DNA of 64,000 nucleotides from Algibacter luteus. Its GTDB lineage: Bacteria; Bacteroidota; Bacteroidia; Flavobacteriales; Flavobacteriaceae. Under the pieces are notes generated by a model, which saw nothing but the letters and a program-made list of their open reading frames with translations, searched no databases and was not told where the DNA came from. This document shows positions 24,520 to 34,610 of the stretch, in pieces. Made by a program: the position numbers and the translations under genes. The stretch lies in the NCBI RefSeq assembly GCF_900141715.1, contig NZ_FQYK01000001.1:372001-436000 (forward strand), read 5' to 3'. The first letter of the stretch is position 1, and the number at the start of each line of letters is the position of its first letter.

Positions 24520-24557
24520 AAAAAAGCGGCTTTTCAAGAAATTGAAAGCCGCTTTTT
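24520..24557. terminator. bidirectional terminator between the His/Tyr-rich gene and gyrB
   Basis: Stem AAAAAGCGGCTTTTC / GAAAGCCGCTTTTT with an 8-base loop, between convergent genes. Confidence 0.9.
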
Positions 24558-24585
24558 GTATTAAAGTTATTAAATTTACTACCGA

Positions 24586-26544
<1,959 letters not shown>

Positions 26545-26576
26545 TTATCTTAGTTTTGAATTAAGTTTTATATCAC

Positions 26577-26621
26577 AAAAAAGGACGCCTTTAAGCATCC
26601 TTCTGAATACAAACAAATATA
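26577..26621 (-). promoter_or_regulatory. gyrB leader: -7 box followed by a terminator-like hairpin
   Basis: On the minus strand TATATTTG (26621-26614) fits the -7 box, though no TTG is seen at 17-23 bases upstream. Downstream the hairpin AAGGATGC / GCGTCCTT (one G-T pair, 26602-26581) runs into six T (26582-26577), 42 bases before the gyrB ATG. If the box is the promoter, the hairpin is in the leader and could reduce expression; otherwise it ends an unseen minus-strand transcript. The AT-rich stretch 26622-26973 holds no gene or RNA that I recognise. Confidence 0.4.
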
Positions 26622-26973
26622 CGAAATATTAAGCCTTTTAGAAAGCATTTCATCGACGCATTCATAAAATTATCAACATTTGTTAATTACTTAAAAGTGT
26701 CTTAAATCGCTTAAAAACGTCCTTAGATTCAATTTCGTGTTCTTTTTTGTAATTCTGAGAGAGGCAAATTACAAAAATGGCTTAAAAGCGATATTTTGAA
26801 GATTTTATAGTTTTCTTTTTACTAAAAAAAACCACTTTTTATCATGATTTTATTCTGAAATCAAATACGCTTAAGAAAGAAATACGCTAATCTTATTGAT
26901 AAGTTAAAGAACCTTCAAATTAAGTTTAACTTTTTTATTAATTTGATAATAGCACACAGGATATCAGAAAAAA

Positions 26974-27005
26974 TTGTGTTTACTCTATTTTTCTACATAT
27001 ATTTG
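26974..27005 (+). promoter_or_regulatory. predicted promoter of the gat operon (-33/-7 type)
   Basis: TTG (26974-26976), 21 bases, then TATATTTG (26998-27005), which fits the Flavobacterium consensus. The leader-peptide ATG follows 17 bases later, so the transcript would start only about 10 bases before it. Confidence 0.7.
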
Positions 27006-27022
27006 ACCTCGTTATCAAATCA

Positions 27023-27070
27023 ATGAGAAATAATAACAACAATAATAATTTCAATAATCCTAATTTATAG
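27023..27070 (+). CDS. Asn-rich leader peptide of the gat operon
   Basis: A 15-codon reading frame encodes MRNNNNNNNFNNPNL and stop TAG (27068-27070): seven Asn codons in a row (AAT and AAC mixed) and ten in total. It lies between a good promoter and a rho-independent terminator, directly before the operon for tRNA-dependent asparagine formation. Short leader frames rich in the regulatory amino acid are the hallmark of ribosome-mediated attenuation. Too short for ordinary gene prediction. That it is translated is inference; the codon run, position and downstream structure support it strongly. Confidence 0.75.
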   Translation: MRNNNNNNNFNNPNL

Positions 27071-27074
27071 GACA

Positions 27075-27129
27075 GGAAGGTTATTGTTTAAAAATATATA
27101 AAGCCTTCCGAATTCGGAAGGCTTTTTTT
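27075..27129 (+). promoter_or_regulatory. Asn attenuator: antiterminator/terminator pair
   Basis: GGAAGG (27075-27080) can pair with CCTTCC (27104-27109), extended by TT/GA to eight pairs; this uses the 5' arm of a 24-base perfect palindrome (27101-27124, stem AAGCCTTCC / GGAAGGCTT) that is followed by seven T. A ribosome stalled on the Asn codons (27029-27049) leaves GGAAGG free, giving the antiterminator. A ribosome that reaches the TAG at 27068 covers GGAAGG, letting the terminator form. This predicts more operon expression when Asn-tRNA(Asn) is scarce. Confidence 0.75.
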
Positions 27130-27147
27130 AATCTAAAAAATTAAGAC

Positions 27148-27414
27148 ATGGGCAAAATTATGACAGTAGACGTATTGTCGAGCATTAAAGGGGCACAACC
27201 TAGTGAGGCGGTGAACAAATTGTTTGAAGTTATTAAAAACGCCAATACTTCAAATAATACTTTTAATTCTAATCATAATAATAGCGTGCCTTTAGATGAT
27301 TTAAGAGACGATGTTGTTATTGAAAGTTCCGCTGTAGAAAAACAAATAATTATTGAAAATTTCCCAAAAGAAAAAAATGGTTTTCTGGTGGTTTCTAAAG
27401 TAATCGAAGAATAA
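27148..27414 (+). CDS. 88-residue protein of unknown function, first gene of the gat operon
   Basis: The protein has an N-terminal helix-like part (VDVLSSIKGAQPSEAVNKLFEVIKNA), a strikingly Asn-rich stretch at about 31-45 (NANTSNNTFNSNHNN), and a C-terminal part with alternating charge. It is not GatC: the GatC helix pattern is missing. It starts 19 bases after the attenuator T run and ends two bases before the gatA ATG, so translational coupling is likely. The Asn run could act as a second Asn-sensitive brake on translation, but that is a guess. No family is recognised. Confidence 0.7.
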   Translation: MGKIMTVDVLSSIKGAQPSEAVNKLFEVIKNANTSNNTFNSNHNNSVPLDDLRDDVVIESSAVEKQIIIENFPKEKNGFLVVSKVIEE

Positions 27415-27416
27415 TT

Positions 27417-28817
27417 ATGGACTCTCAAATACACAAAATTCACCAACAACTGGTAAATAAAGAGATAACTTGTACGGCATTAGTGCAAGACAAACTCAAA
27501 AGTTTAAAACAAAACACCAATAATACGGTTAATGCTTTACTAGATAATTTGGCACTTAATTTAGCCGCTAAGGTTGATGCTAAAATTGCTCAAGGTGAAA
27601 GCATCGGTTTATTAGAAGGTATTCCATTTGGCATTAAGGATGTTTATATGGTTCAAGGCACCTTGACCACGGCGAGTTCAGAATTACTTAAAAACTACAA
27701 GTCGGCATATACGGCTACGGCTATTCAAAAGTTACTAGATGCTGGCGCTATACCTTTGGTAAAAGAAAACTGCGACAGTTTCGGTCATGGTTCCTCTAGT
27801 GAAAATACTATTTTCGGAGCGGTTAAAAACGCCATAAATCCGGATTTAGTCGGAGGTGGATCTAGTGGTGGTTCTGCAGTAAATGTTGCTAAAGATTATA
27901 CCGTGTTTTCTATTGGTGGCGACACTGGAGGTTCAGTTCGACAACCAGCTGGTTATAATAATGTTTATGGCTTAAAACCAACATACGGGCGAATTTCACG
28001 CTACGGATTAATGGCATATGCATCGTCTACAGATTGCGTAGGCCCCATAGCAAAATCCATTGAAGATATTCGAATCGTATTGAATGTGATGAGTGGCAAA
28101 GACCAGAAAGATCAAACTACTTACGCTTCTGCGGAAATAGCTCAGGATGCCATTTCAGATGCCAAAGACATAAAAACCGTTGGGTATTTTAAAAACTTTA
28201 TTGAAAATGATGCGATTGATGCTCAGATAAAATCTGATTTTCTATCGGCTATTGAGAAAATAAAAGCCCAAGGCATTCAAGTGAAAGCATTAGATTTCTT
28301 TGAATCGAACACTTTGGTTTCAACGTATTACACATTGGCTATGGCCGAAACTGCTTCTAACCTTTCAAGACTAGATGGCACCAATTACGGCAATCGAATT
28401 GAAGCTGAAAACTTAAAAGAAACCTACGCTGTAACGCGTTCAGAGAATTTTTCAGAAGAAACGAAACGCCGAATTGTTGGTGGTAATCAAGTATTATCTC
28501 AAGGTTTTTCAGATGAAATTTATTTAAAAGGGTTAAACCTTCGCGATCAAATTTCAGAAAACTTCGAGAATGATTTCAAAGAAGTAGATATCATCATATC
28601 TCCAGTAACACCAAACATACCACCAAAAATTGGAGACAGCTTAAAAGACCCTTTAGCCATGTACTTATCTGATGCGTATACCGTTGGATTTAGTTTGGGT
28701 CAATTACCAACCTTGACAGTGCCACAAGGTACTGCAACAGGTTTACAGATTACGGCAGCAAAAAATAACGACGAACTTGTTTTGAAGTTTGCTAACTTCT
28801 TAAAAGACACGATATAA
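27417..28817 (+). CDS. gatA: Asp/Glu-tRNA amidotransferase subunit A
   Basis: GatA releases ammonia from glutamine or asparagine for conversion of Asp-tRNA(Asn) or Glu-tRNA(Gln). The 466-residue amidase-signature protein has the catalytic triad Lys74 (GIKDVYM), cis-Ser149 (GGGSSGGSA) and nucleophile Ser173 (GGDTGGSVRQPAG). The N-terminus is typical of Bacteroidetes GatA. It overlaps the next gene by one base (TAATG), so coupling with gatB-aspS is tight. No gatC is in the window. The operon has an Asn-rich leader, which suggests that Asn-tRNA(Asn) formation is a main task here. Confidence 0.96.
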   Translation: MDSQIHKIHQQLVNKEITCTALVQDKLKSLKQNTNNTVNALLDNLALNLAAKVDAKIAQGESIGLLEGIPFGIKDVYMVQGTLTTASSELLKNYKSAYTATAIQKLLDAGAIPLVKENCDSFGHGSSSENTIFGAVKNAINPDLVGGGSSGGSAVNVAKDYTVFSIGGDTGGSVRQPAGYNNVYGLKPTYGRISRYGLMAYASSTDCVGPIAKSIEDIRIVLNVMSGKDQKDQTTYASAEIAQDAISDAKDIKTVGYFKNFIENDAIDAQIKSDFLSAIEKIKAQGIQVKALDFFESNTLVSTYYTLAMAETASNLSRLDGTNYGNRIEAENLKETYAVTRSENFSEETKRRIVGGNQVLSQGFSDEIYLKGLNLRDQISENFENDFKEVDIIISPVTPNIPPKIGDSLKDPLAMYLSDAYTVGFSLGQLPTLTVPQGTATGLQITAAKNNDELVLKFANFLKDTI

Positions 28818-31800
28818 TGGAACTGGAGCAATTAAACGATTTATTAAAAAAGCACGAACTAGAGTTAGTTATAGGTCTTGAAACCCACGTGCGTTTAAAT
28901 ACGAACACGAAATTATTCTGTTCTTGCCCAAATCAAGAAATAGAAACCCCAAACCAAAATATATGCTCGGTTTGTACAGGACAAATGGGTGTTTTACCAG
29001 CTATTAATAAAGAAGCGATTAAAAAGGCGATTTACTTTGGAAAAGCGGTAAAATCAACCTTTGAAAATGAAGTGATTTCATGGGACAGAAAGCATTATGA
29101 ATACCCAGACAACCCAAAAAACATTCAAATAACACAGTTTCACCATCCGGTAATTCCAGACGGACAAGTATCTTGTTTCAGAAATGATGGCAGCCAGTTT
29201 ACTGTAAATCTAACACAAGTTCATATTGAAGAAGATGCAGCAAAATTAATGCACGAGAAAAAAATCTCGTTGGTAGATTTTAATAAAGCTGGTGTGCCGC
29301 TTATAGAAATTGTTACCGAACCTTGTATTCGTCATATTGAAGATGCATCTATCTATGCGCAATACATTCAACGTATAGTTCAGAATTTAAAAATAAGTGA
29401 AGCCAACCTTGAAAAAGGAGAGTTTAAATCGGATGTTTCTGTGTCGTTACGCAAAAGAAGAAGCTACGAATTAAACCCACGTACTGAAATAAAAAACCTC
29501 AACTCGTTTAAATTTATGGTTGATGCTTTAAAGGAAGAAGTTGAAAAACAACTTAACTATTTCTTAGAGCATAAAGAATTTAGACCCGACCAAACCACGG
29601 TTTTATGGGATGCCGAATTGAAGCAAACCAAAACCATGCGTAAAAAGGAATTTGAGGCCGATTACCGATTTATATCAGAACCGGATTTGCCTTTTGTAAA
29701 CATTAAAAACGTTGTAGAATCGATTGATGTCGATGTTAGCTCGTTACCATTTGCAGTTGAATCTATTCTAATAAAAGGTGGTGTTTTACCGCAAGATGCA
29801 AAGTTTTTTACTGCAGATTCGTTGCGTTCTGAAACTTTTGTAGCCATAAACAATGTTATAAAAGACCCTTCGTTTGTTGCTAAAACTTTAGTTAACAATA
29901 TTGGAGCAGATAACTATGGCGACATTCATAGAATTGATCATTTAATTGAAATTTTTCAGCTTTTTAAAGAGGAAAAAATAACCTCTGTATTGGTTCAAAA
30001 TGCGATTACGGCTTATTTAAAAGACCGAACTTTTGATTACAACAAGTATTTTGATGAAAATACCATTTCTGAAGAAAAAATATACGAAGCTATTGCGAAA
30101 GTCATTTCTGAAAATGAAGCTATTGCCAACGATATTAAAGCCGGAAACCAAGGAAAAGCAGGTATTTTAGTTGGTAAAGTTATTGGCATTATTGGTAAAG
30201 GCGCCTCAGGAAAAGTTATTCGTGAGGGGGTTTTGAATGCACTTGCTGGGGATACTGACGGAAGACCAAAGACCGAAGACGGAAGTACGACTCAACAAAA
30301 AACAACTCAACAACAAACAACAAAAAAAGAAGATGAGGTTTTACAGCAAATTCCTATTGTTGTAAAAGACGAATACCGAACACATTTAATTACGGATATT
30401 TCAGATGACAACATTTCTGAAAAAGTCACCTTTTCTGGATGGATTTCTAGTGTGCGCGATCATGGAGAATTGATTTTTATCGATTTAAGAGATTCAAGTA
30501 CTGAGAAATTCCAAGTGCGATTAAGTAGAGAATCTTTCCCTAATCTAGACGAGTTGGTTAAACTGAAACCAGAATCGGTTATTTCGGTTTCAGGAAACAT
30601 AGTGCAGCGTAAAGAGGATGACTACAACACTGCTTTACGCACAGGAAAAATAGAATTAGAGGCTTACCATTTAGATATTTTAAACCTATCTAAAACCTTG
30701 CCTTTTGAAATAAAACGTGCTACAAAAACCAATGAAAATGTGCGTTTTCAATACAAGTATTTAGACCATAGAAATGACGATGTACGTCGCGTGATTGTAA
30801 ATCGCCATAAAGTAATTAAACTGATGCGCGACATTTTAGATGAAGAACATTTCCTTGAAATAGAAACACCTATCTTAAGTGCCGGAACCGATGAAGGTGC
30901 CCGCGAATTTATAGTACCATCTAGAAAGCAGGCCGGAGCATTTTACACTTTACCACAGGCCCCACAACAATTTAAACAAATGTTGATGGTTAGCGGTTAC
31001 GAAAAGTATTTCCAATTGGCTCGTTGTTTTAGAGACGAGGATTCTCGTGGGGATCGTCAACCAGAATTTACACAATTAGATATTGAAATGGCTTACGCCA
31101 GCATGCAGCAAATAATTGATTTGAACACCAACATGTTCAATAAAATTGTTGAAAAAATATATGGCAAAAAATGGATTTTACATCCGTTTGAAGTCTTAAC
31201 CTATAAAGAAGCGATGGACGATTACGGCTGCGACCGTCCAGATTTACGCTTCGGTTTAAAACTTCAAGATATTACCGACATTGTAAAAGACACCACGTTC
31301 CAAGTATTTAGTAAACCAATTGATGAGGGCGGGATTGTAAAATGCATTAAAGTATCTGCCCAAGAACAAGGTAAGAAGCGTTTATCAAAAGGACAAATAG
31401 AAAAACTAACTGCTACAGCCCAACAACACGGGTTGGGCGGTTTAGCCTATATTATTGTAAATGAAAACGATTTACAATCGCCGATAATTAAGTTTTTAGG
31501 CGAAGATATTGCTGCAGGCATCATTAAAGCTACCAATGCGCAAGTTGGAGATATTGTATTTTTCTCTGCTGCCGATTATGCTACTGCCAATAAAGCTTTA
31601 GACGCTGTACGTCAAGAATTAGGAAGCATGCTGAAACTGATAAATCCTAAAGAATTACGTCCGGCATGGGTAGTTGATTTCCCAATGTTTGAAAAAACCG
31701 ATGATGGTCGCTGGACCTTTACCCATAACCCGTTCTCTATGCCAGCCATATACGACATTGAAAAACACATGAATGGTAAAGAAGACGAAATTGGTTCTAT

Positions 31801-32155
31801 CATCGCCCAACAATACGATTTGATATTAAACGGTTATGAAATTGGGGGTGGTTCTGTACGTGCGCACAAACCAGAAATTTTAGAGGCCACCTACAAAAAT
31901 ATGGGGTACAACAAAGAAGAGATGATGAAGAGTGTTGGCACCATGTACAAAGCGTTTCATTATGGCGCACCACCGCACGGAGGTATAGCTTGGGGTGTAG
32001 ACCGTTTAATGATGATTTTAGAGAAAAAAGCATCCATTAGAGATGTTATGGCATTCCCGAAAACAGGAACTAGCGACGATTTATTATTTGGTGCGCCTTC
32101 GCTTTTATCAGATAAAAAAGTGGAGGAAATGAATGTGAAAATCATGCGAAAGTAA
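28817..32155 (+). CDS. gatB-aspS: fusion of amidotransferase subunit GatB and aspartyl-tRNA synthetase
   Basis: A single 1112-residue frame joins GatB (about 1-485) and AspRS (about 512-1112). The GatB part has GLETHVRLNTNTKLFCSCPN, the zinc motif Cys-x-Cys...Cys-x2-Cys (CSCPN...CSVC), HLIEDAAK-like HIEEDAAKLMHE, NKAGVPLIEIVTEP, and the C-terminal YqeY-like domain (GKVIGIIGKGASG). A Thr/Gln/Lys-rich linker follows (about 488-510). The AspRS part has the OB anticodon domain (VTFSGWISSVRDHGELIFIDLRD), motif 2 (ARCFRDEDSRGDRQPEFTQLDIEM), the bacterial GAD insertion and motif 3 (GGIAWGVDRLMMIL). Fusion would let Asp-tRNA(Asn) pass from synthetase to amidotransferase without release. Confidence 0.95.
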   Translation: MELEQLNDLLKKHELELVIGLETHVRLNTNTKLFCSCPNQEIETPNQNICSVCTGQMGVLPAINKEAIKKAIYFGKAVKSTFENEVISWDRKHYEYPDNPKNIQITQFHHPVIPDGQVSCFRNDGSQFTVNLTQVHIEEDAAKLMHEKKISLVDFNKAGVPLIEIVTEPCIRHIEDASIYAQYIQRIVQNLKISEANLEKGEFKSDVSVSLRKRRSYELNPRTEIKNLNSFKFMVDALKEEVEKQLNYFLEHKEFRPDQTTVLWDAELKQTKTMRKKEFEADYRFISEPDLPFVNIKNVVESIDVDVSSLPFAVESILIKGGVLPQDAKFFTADSLRSETFVAINNVIKDPSFVAKTLVNNIGADNYGDIHRIDHLIEIFQLFKEEKITSVLVQNAITAYLKDRTFDYNKYFDENTISEEKIYEAIAKVISENEAIANDIKAGNQGKAGILVGKVIGIIGKGASGKVIREGVLNALAGDTDGRPKTEDGSTTQQKTTQQQTTKKEDEVLQQIPIVVKDEYRTHLITDISDDNISEKVTFSGWISSVRDHGELIFIDLRDSSTEKFQVRLSRESFPNLDELVKLKPESVISVSGNIVQRKEDDYNTALRTGKIELEAYHLDILNLSKTLPFEIKRATKTNENVRFQYKYLDHRNDDVRRVIVNRHKVIKLMRDILDEEHFLEIETPILSAGTDEGAREFIVPSRKQAGAFYTLPQAPQQFKQMLMVSGYEKYFQLARCFRDEDSRGDRQPEFTQLDIEMAYASMQQIIDLNTNMFNKIVEKIYGKKWILHPFEVLTYKEAMDDYGCDRPDLRFGLKLQDITDIVKDTTFQVFSKPIDEGGIVKCIKVSAQEQGKKRLSKGQIEKLTATAQQHGLGGLAYIIVNENDLQSPIIKFLGEDIAAGIIKATNAQVGDIVFFSAADYATANKALDAVRQELGSMLKLINPKELRPAWVVDFPMFEKTDDGRWTFTHNPFSMPAIYDIEKHMNGKEDEIGSIIAQQYDLILNGYEIGGGSVRAHKPEILEATYKNMGYNKEEMMKSVGTMYKAFHYGAPPHGGIAWGVDRLMMILEKKASIRDVMAFPKTGTSDDLLFGAPSLLSDKKVEEMNVKIMRK

Positions 32156-32175
32156 AATATTTTACAATTCAAATT

Positions 32176-32209
32176 AAAAATCCCAGCAGCCAACTGTTGG
32201 GATTTTTTT
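32176..32209 (+). terminator. intrinsic terminator of the gat operon
   Basis: Stem ATCCCAGCAG / CTGTTGGGAT (one G-T pair) with a 4-base loop CCAA and seven T, 20 bases past the gatB-aspS stop. Confidence 0.9.
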
Positions 32210-32345
32210 GTGGGAAATATTAACTATATTTACAAGGCACTTTTTATTAAAAATGCAACCATATCTGAACTTGTCAAGAGGAGATTGATAATACGGGTTG
32301 CTTTAAAACACGTTTGGCATAATTTAAAAACCTGAAAAGAACATA

Positions 32346-33212
32346 GTGATTAATGCATACGAATACTTTAAAAATCATCCAAAATTCAACAAGCTTGTTG
32401 GTGATGATTTCTTATTTGTAGAATATAAATGTCCTCTCAATATTGAAGAGTATCAATTGTGGATTGAGAATCATTTAATAACTTATGTAATAAGTGGTAA
32501 AAAAGATTGGATTACAGCGAATAAAACATATAAGCTTACCAAAGGAGACACGTTATTCATTAGAAAAGGAGTTTATACCACAAGACAATATTTAGAAAGT
32601 GAGTATTGTGTAATGCTGTTCTTCATCAATGATAAATTCATCAAAAAATTTATTTCAGAGAATCCAACTTTTAAAAGAGAATTCAATCATAAAAAAGAGC
32701 ATCATCAAATTTTTGACATTTCTACTAATGATGTGTTTAAAACATTAATAGAAAGTATATTCCACTATTTGCAGCAAGGAGATGAAATTCCTAAAGAGCT
32801 AGTAGAAATTAAATTTAAAGAACTACTTTTTAATATAGTGCTTAATTCAAATAATGCAGAGGTACTATTATTCTTCAATTCAATATCGCAAAACACTAAA
32901 ACGAATATTGAAAATATTATGACTGAAAATTTTCAATATGATTTAAAAATAGCTGATTTTGCTAAACTTTGTGGCAAAAGTTTATCTTCTTTTAAACGCG
33001 AATTTAAAGAATGTTTTAACGCTACTCCAAATAGGTGGTTGATCAATAAAAGATTAGAGCACTCTAAAATCTTATTATTAGGCACAAATCTAACAGCTAA
33101 TGAAGTTGGTTATGAATGTGGATTTAAAAATAACTCTCACTTTATTAAATCCTTTAAAGAAAAATTCAAATTGCCACCCAAACAATTTAGGTCCTTAAAT
33201 AGAAGCGATTAA
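32346..33212 (+). CDS. AraC-family transcriptional regulator
   Basis: The 288-residue protein has an N-terminal cupin-like sensing domain (about 20-110; LTKGDTLFIRKGVYTTRQYL) and a C-terminal AraC double helix-turn-helix (about 195-288; LKIADFAKLCGKSLSSFKREFKECFNATPNRWLINKRLEHSKILL and VGYECGFKNNSHFIKSFKEKFKLPPKQFR). A GTG start is used; no in-frame ATG fits at the N-terminus. Similar flavobacterial proteins are often encoded beside exporter or membrane genes, and the next gene is a membrane methyltransferase. The inducer and targets are unknown. The 130-base gap upstream holds no clear operator. Confidence 0.9.
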   Translation: MINAYEYFKNHPKFNKLVGDDFLFVEYKCPLNIEEYQLWIENHLITYVISGKKDWITANKTYKLTKGDTLFIRKGVYTTRQYLESEYCVMLFFINDKFIKKFISENPTFKREFNHKKEHHQIFDISTNDVFKTLIESIFHYLQQGDEIPKELVEIKFKELLFNIVLNSNNAEVLLFFNSISQNTKTNIENIMTENFQYDLKIADFAKLCGKSLSSFKREFKECFNATPNRWLINKRLEHSKILLLGTNLTANEVGYECGFKNNSHFIKSFKEKFKLPPKQFRSLNRSD

Positions 33213-33320
33213 TGATTCGATATAACATTTTGAACTTTAGAACACACTTTTTGGATTTTTAAGCAAGTCAAAAACCTTTTTTTTAGCAGAATTTTGTTTC
33301 GTAACAAAAAACTAAATGAA

Positions 33321-34064
33321 ATGAAAAAAGTAGTTATTTTAATTTATGGAGCGTTAGCGTATATTATTTTTCTTGTTGTATTCCTTTACGCTATTGGATT
33401 TGTAGGTAATATCATTGTTCCAAAATCAATAGACTCTGGTACAGAAACAACCTTGCTTTCTTCCATATTTATTAATGTAATTTTATTAAGCGTATTTGCT
33501 TTACAACATAGTATAATGGCGAGGCCAAAATTTAAAGAATCGTTTAATTCCATTTTTAGTCAAGCTATGGAACGTAGCACTTATATTCTTCTATCTAGTT
33601 TAGCTCTAATTTTAATCTATTGGCAATGGCAACCAATAACAACCATAGTTTGGGAAACCGAGAACACAATTCTTTCTAGTGTTATAACTGGAATATTTTT
33701 TCTAGGTTGGCTTATTGTGCTTCTATCAACATTTATGATTAATCATTTTGAGCTTTTTGGATTAGCTCAAATATTTGATAATCTAAAAAACAAACAAACT
33801 GCTAACCCAAAATTTCAAACCAACTATTTATATAAAATTGTTAGACATCCCATTATGCTAGGTTTTATAATTGCCTTTTGGGCAACACCTACTATGACAG
33901 TTGGGCATTTACTATTTGCCCTAGTAACTACCATTTACATTTTTATAGCTGTAAAATATTTAGAGGAAAAAGACCTTCGTAAATTTATTGGAGAAAAATA
34001 TGAAACTTACCAAAAAGAAGTGCCAATGATTATTCCTTTTACCAAAAACAAGCAGAAGGTATAG
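33321..34064 (+). CDS. membrane S-methyltransferase, MddA/NnrU-like
   Basis: The 247-residue protein has about five to six membrane segments and the isoprenylcysteine-methyltransferase fold. Motifs seen are FALQHSIMARPKFK, the ERSTYILLSSLALI helix, FELFGL, and the SAM-site pair LYKIVRHPIMLGFI and EEKDLRKFIGEKYETYQKEVP. It matches the MddA group, which methylates methanethiol to dimethyl sulfide; NnrU family membership gives a more cautious name. The start MKKVVILIYG is preferred to the ATG 27 bases upstream. It follows the AraC gene by 109 bases. Confidence 0.82.
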   Translation: MKKVVILIYGALAYIIFLVVFLYAIGFVGNIIVPKSIDSGTETTLLSSIFINVILLSVFALQHSIMARPKFKESFNSIFSQAMERSTYILLSSLALILIYWQWQPITTIVWETENTILSSVITGIFFLGWLIVLLSTFMINHFELFGLAQIFDNLKNKQTANPKFQTNYLYKIVRHPIMLGFIIAFWATPTMTVGHLLFALVTTIYIFIAVKYLEEKDLRKFIGEKYETYQKEVPMIIPFTKNKQKV

Positions 34065-34073
34065 AAAATCTAT

Positions 34074-34210
34074 GCCTAACAAAGTGCATAACTAATTGCT
34101 TTGGTCGTTACTTACTTGGAAAATTCCTATGGAATTTTCTCGTGTTCGTTTTTGTTTACTAAATTAGGTGCTTAAACCACGCAACAAACCATACACAAGA
34201 CAGTTATAAC
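34074..34210 (+). repeat. cassette-like intergenic repeat, copy 1
   Basis: The gap begins GCCTAACAAAGTGCATAA and ends ACAGTTATAACAC. It holds a hairpin (GGAAAATTCC-TAT-GGAATTTTC) and the sequence TTTACTAAATTAGGTGCTTAA followed by CCACGCAACAA. A similar block (CTAAATTAGTGCTTAACCA with a hairpin before it) lies at 34949-35071. The resemblance suggests a repeat flanking individually moving genes. Known integron attC core sites (RYYYAAC/GTTRRRY) fit only at one end. Confidence 0.5.
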
Positions 34211-34221
34211 ACATTTGAAAA

Positions 34222-34584
34222 ATGAACAAGTACTTTTATATAATCATACTAACATTATTGTTATCAAATAGTGTTTTTGCACAAATTGAGAAATCGAATT
34301 CTGTCTTCGTTTCCGGTATTGTAAAGGACAGCCTAAACAACCCTTTAAAAGGCGTTAACATCATAATTAAAAATACTAGAATCGGAACTGTTGTAGATGA
34401 AAATGGCAATTATAAAATTGACTTAACTAAACTTCACAAAAAAGAGAAAAAAATAGTGGTTATATTTTCCTTTGTTGGCTTTAAAATAATTGAAAAAGAA
34501 ATTGATATTTCGGATAGCGATAAAAATAAAATTATTAATATCGTTTTAAAAGATAAAGCTGCCCCATTAAGTTGCAACGGATAA
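34222..34584 (+). CDS. secreted single carboxypeptidase-regulatory-like domain protein
   Basis: This 120-residue protein has a signal peptide (1-21, SVFA-QI) and one carboxypeptidase-D regulatory-like beta-sandwich (about 30-112; VSGIVKDSLNNPLKGVNIIIKNTRIGTVVDENGNYKIDL). Such domains usually form the N-terminus of TonB-dependent receptors; here it stands alone with no receptor downstream. It may be a remnant of a receptor gene or a free domain. It ends APLSCNG. The gene is bounded by cassette-like repeats. Confidence 0.75.
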   Translation: MNKYFYIIILTLLLSNSVFAQIEKSNSVFVSGIVKDSLNNPLKGVNIIIKNTRIGTVVDENGNYKIDLTKLHKKEKKIVVIFSFVGFKIIEKEIDISDSDKNKIINIVLKDKAAPLSCNG

Positions 34585-34610
34585 AAACGTGTTACAACAA
34601 TTAAGACCAA

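Noticed and set aside
28817-32155. gatB-aspS fusion as an assembly artefact
   Set aside because: The frame is continuous through a low-complexity linker, both halves are complete, and such fusions are known in related bacteria; an artefact would more likely break the frame.
34074-34210. integron attC site
   Set aside because: GCCTAAC at the left fits RYYYAAC, but the right end (GTTATAAC) does not fit GTTRRRY and no integrase is present; kept as an unclassified cassette-like repeat.
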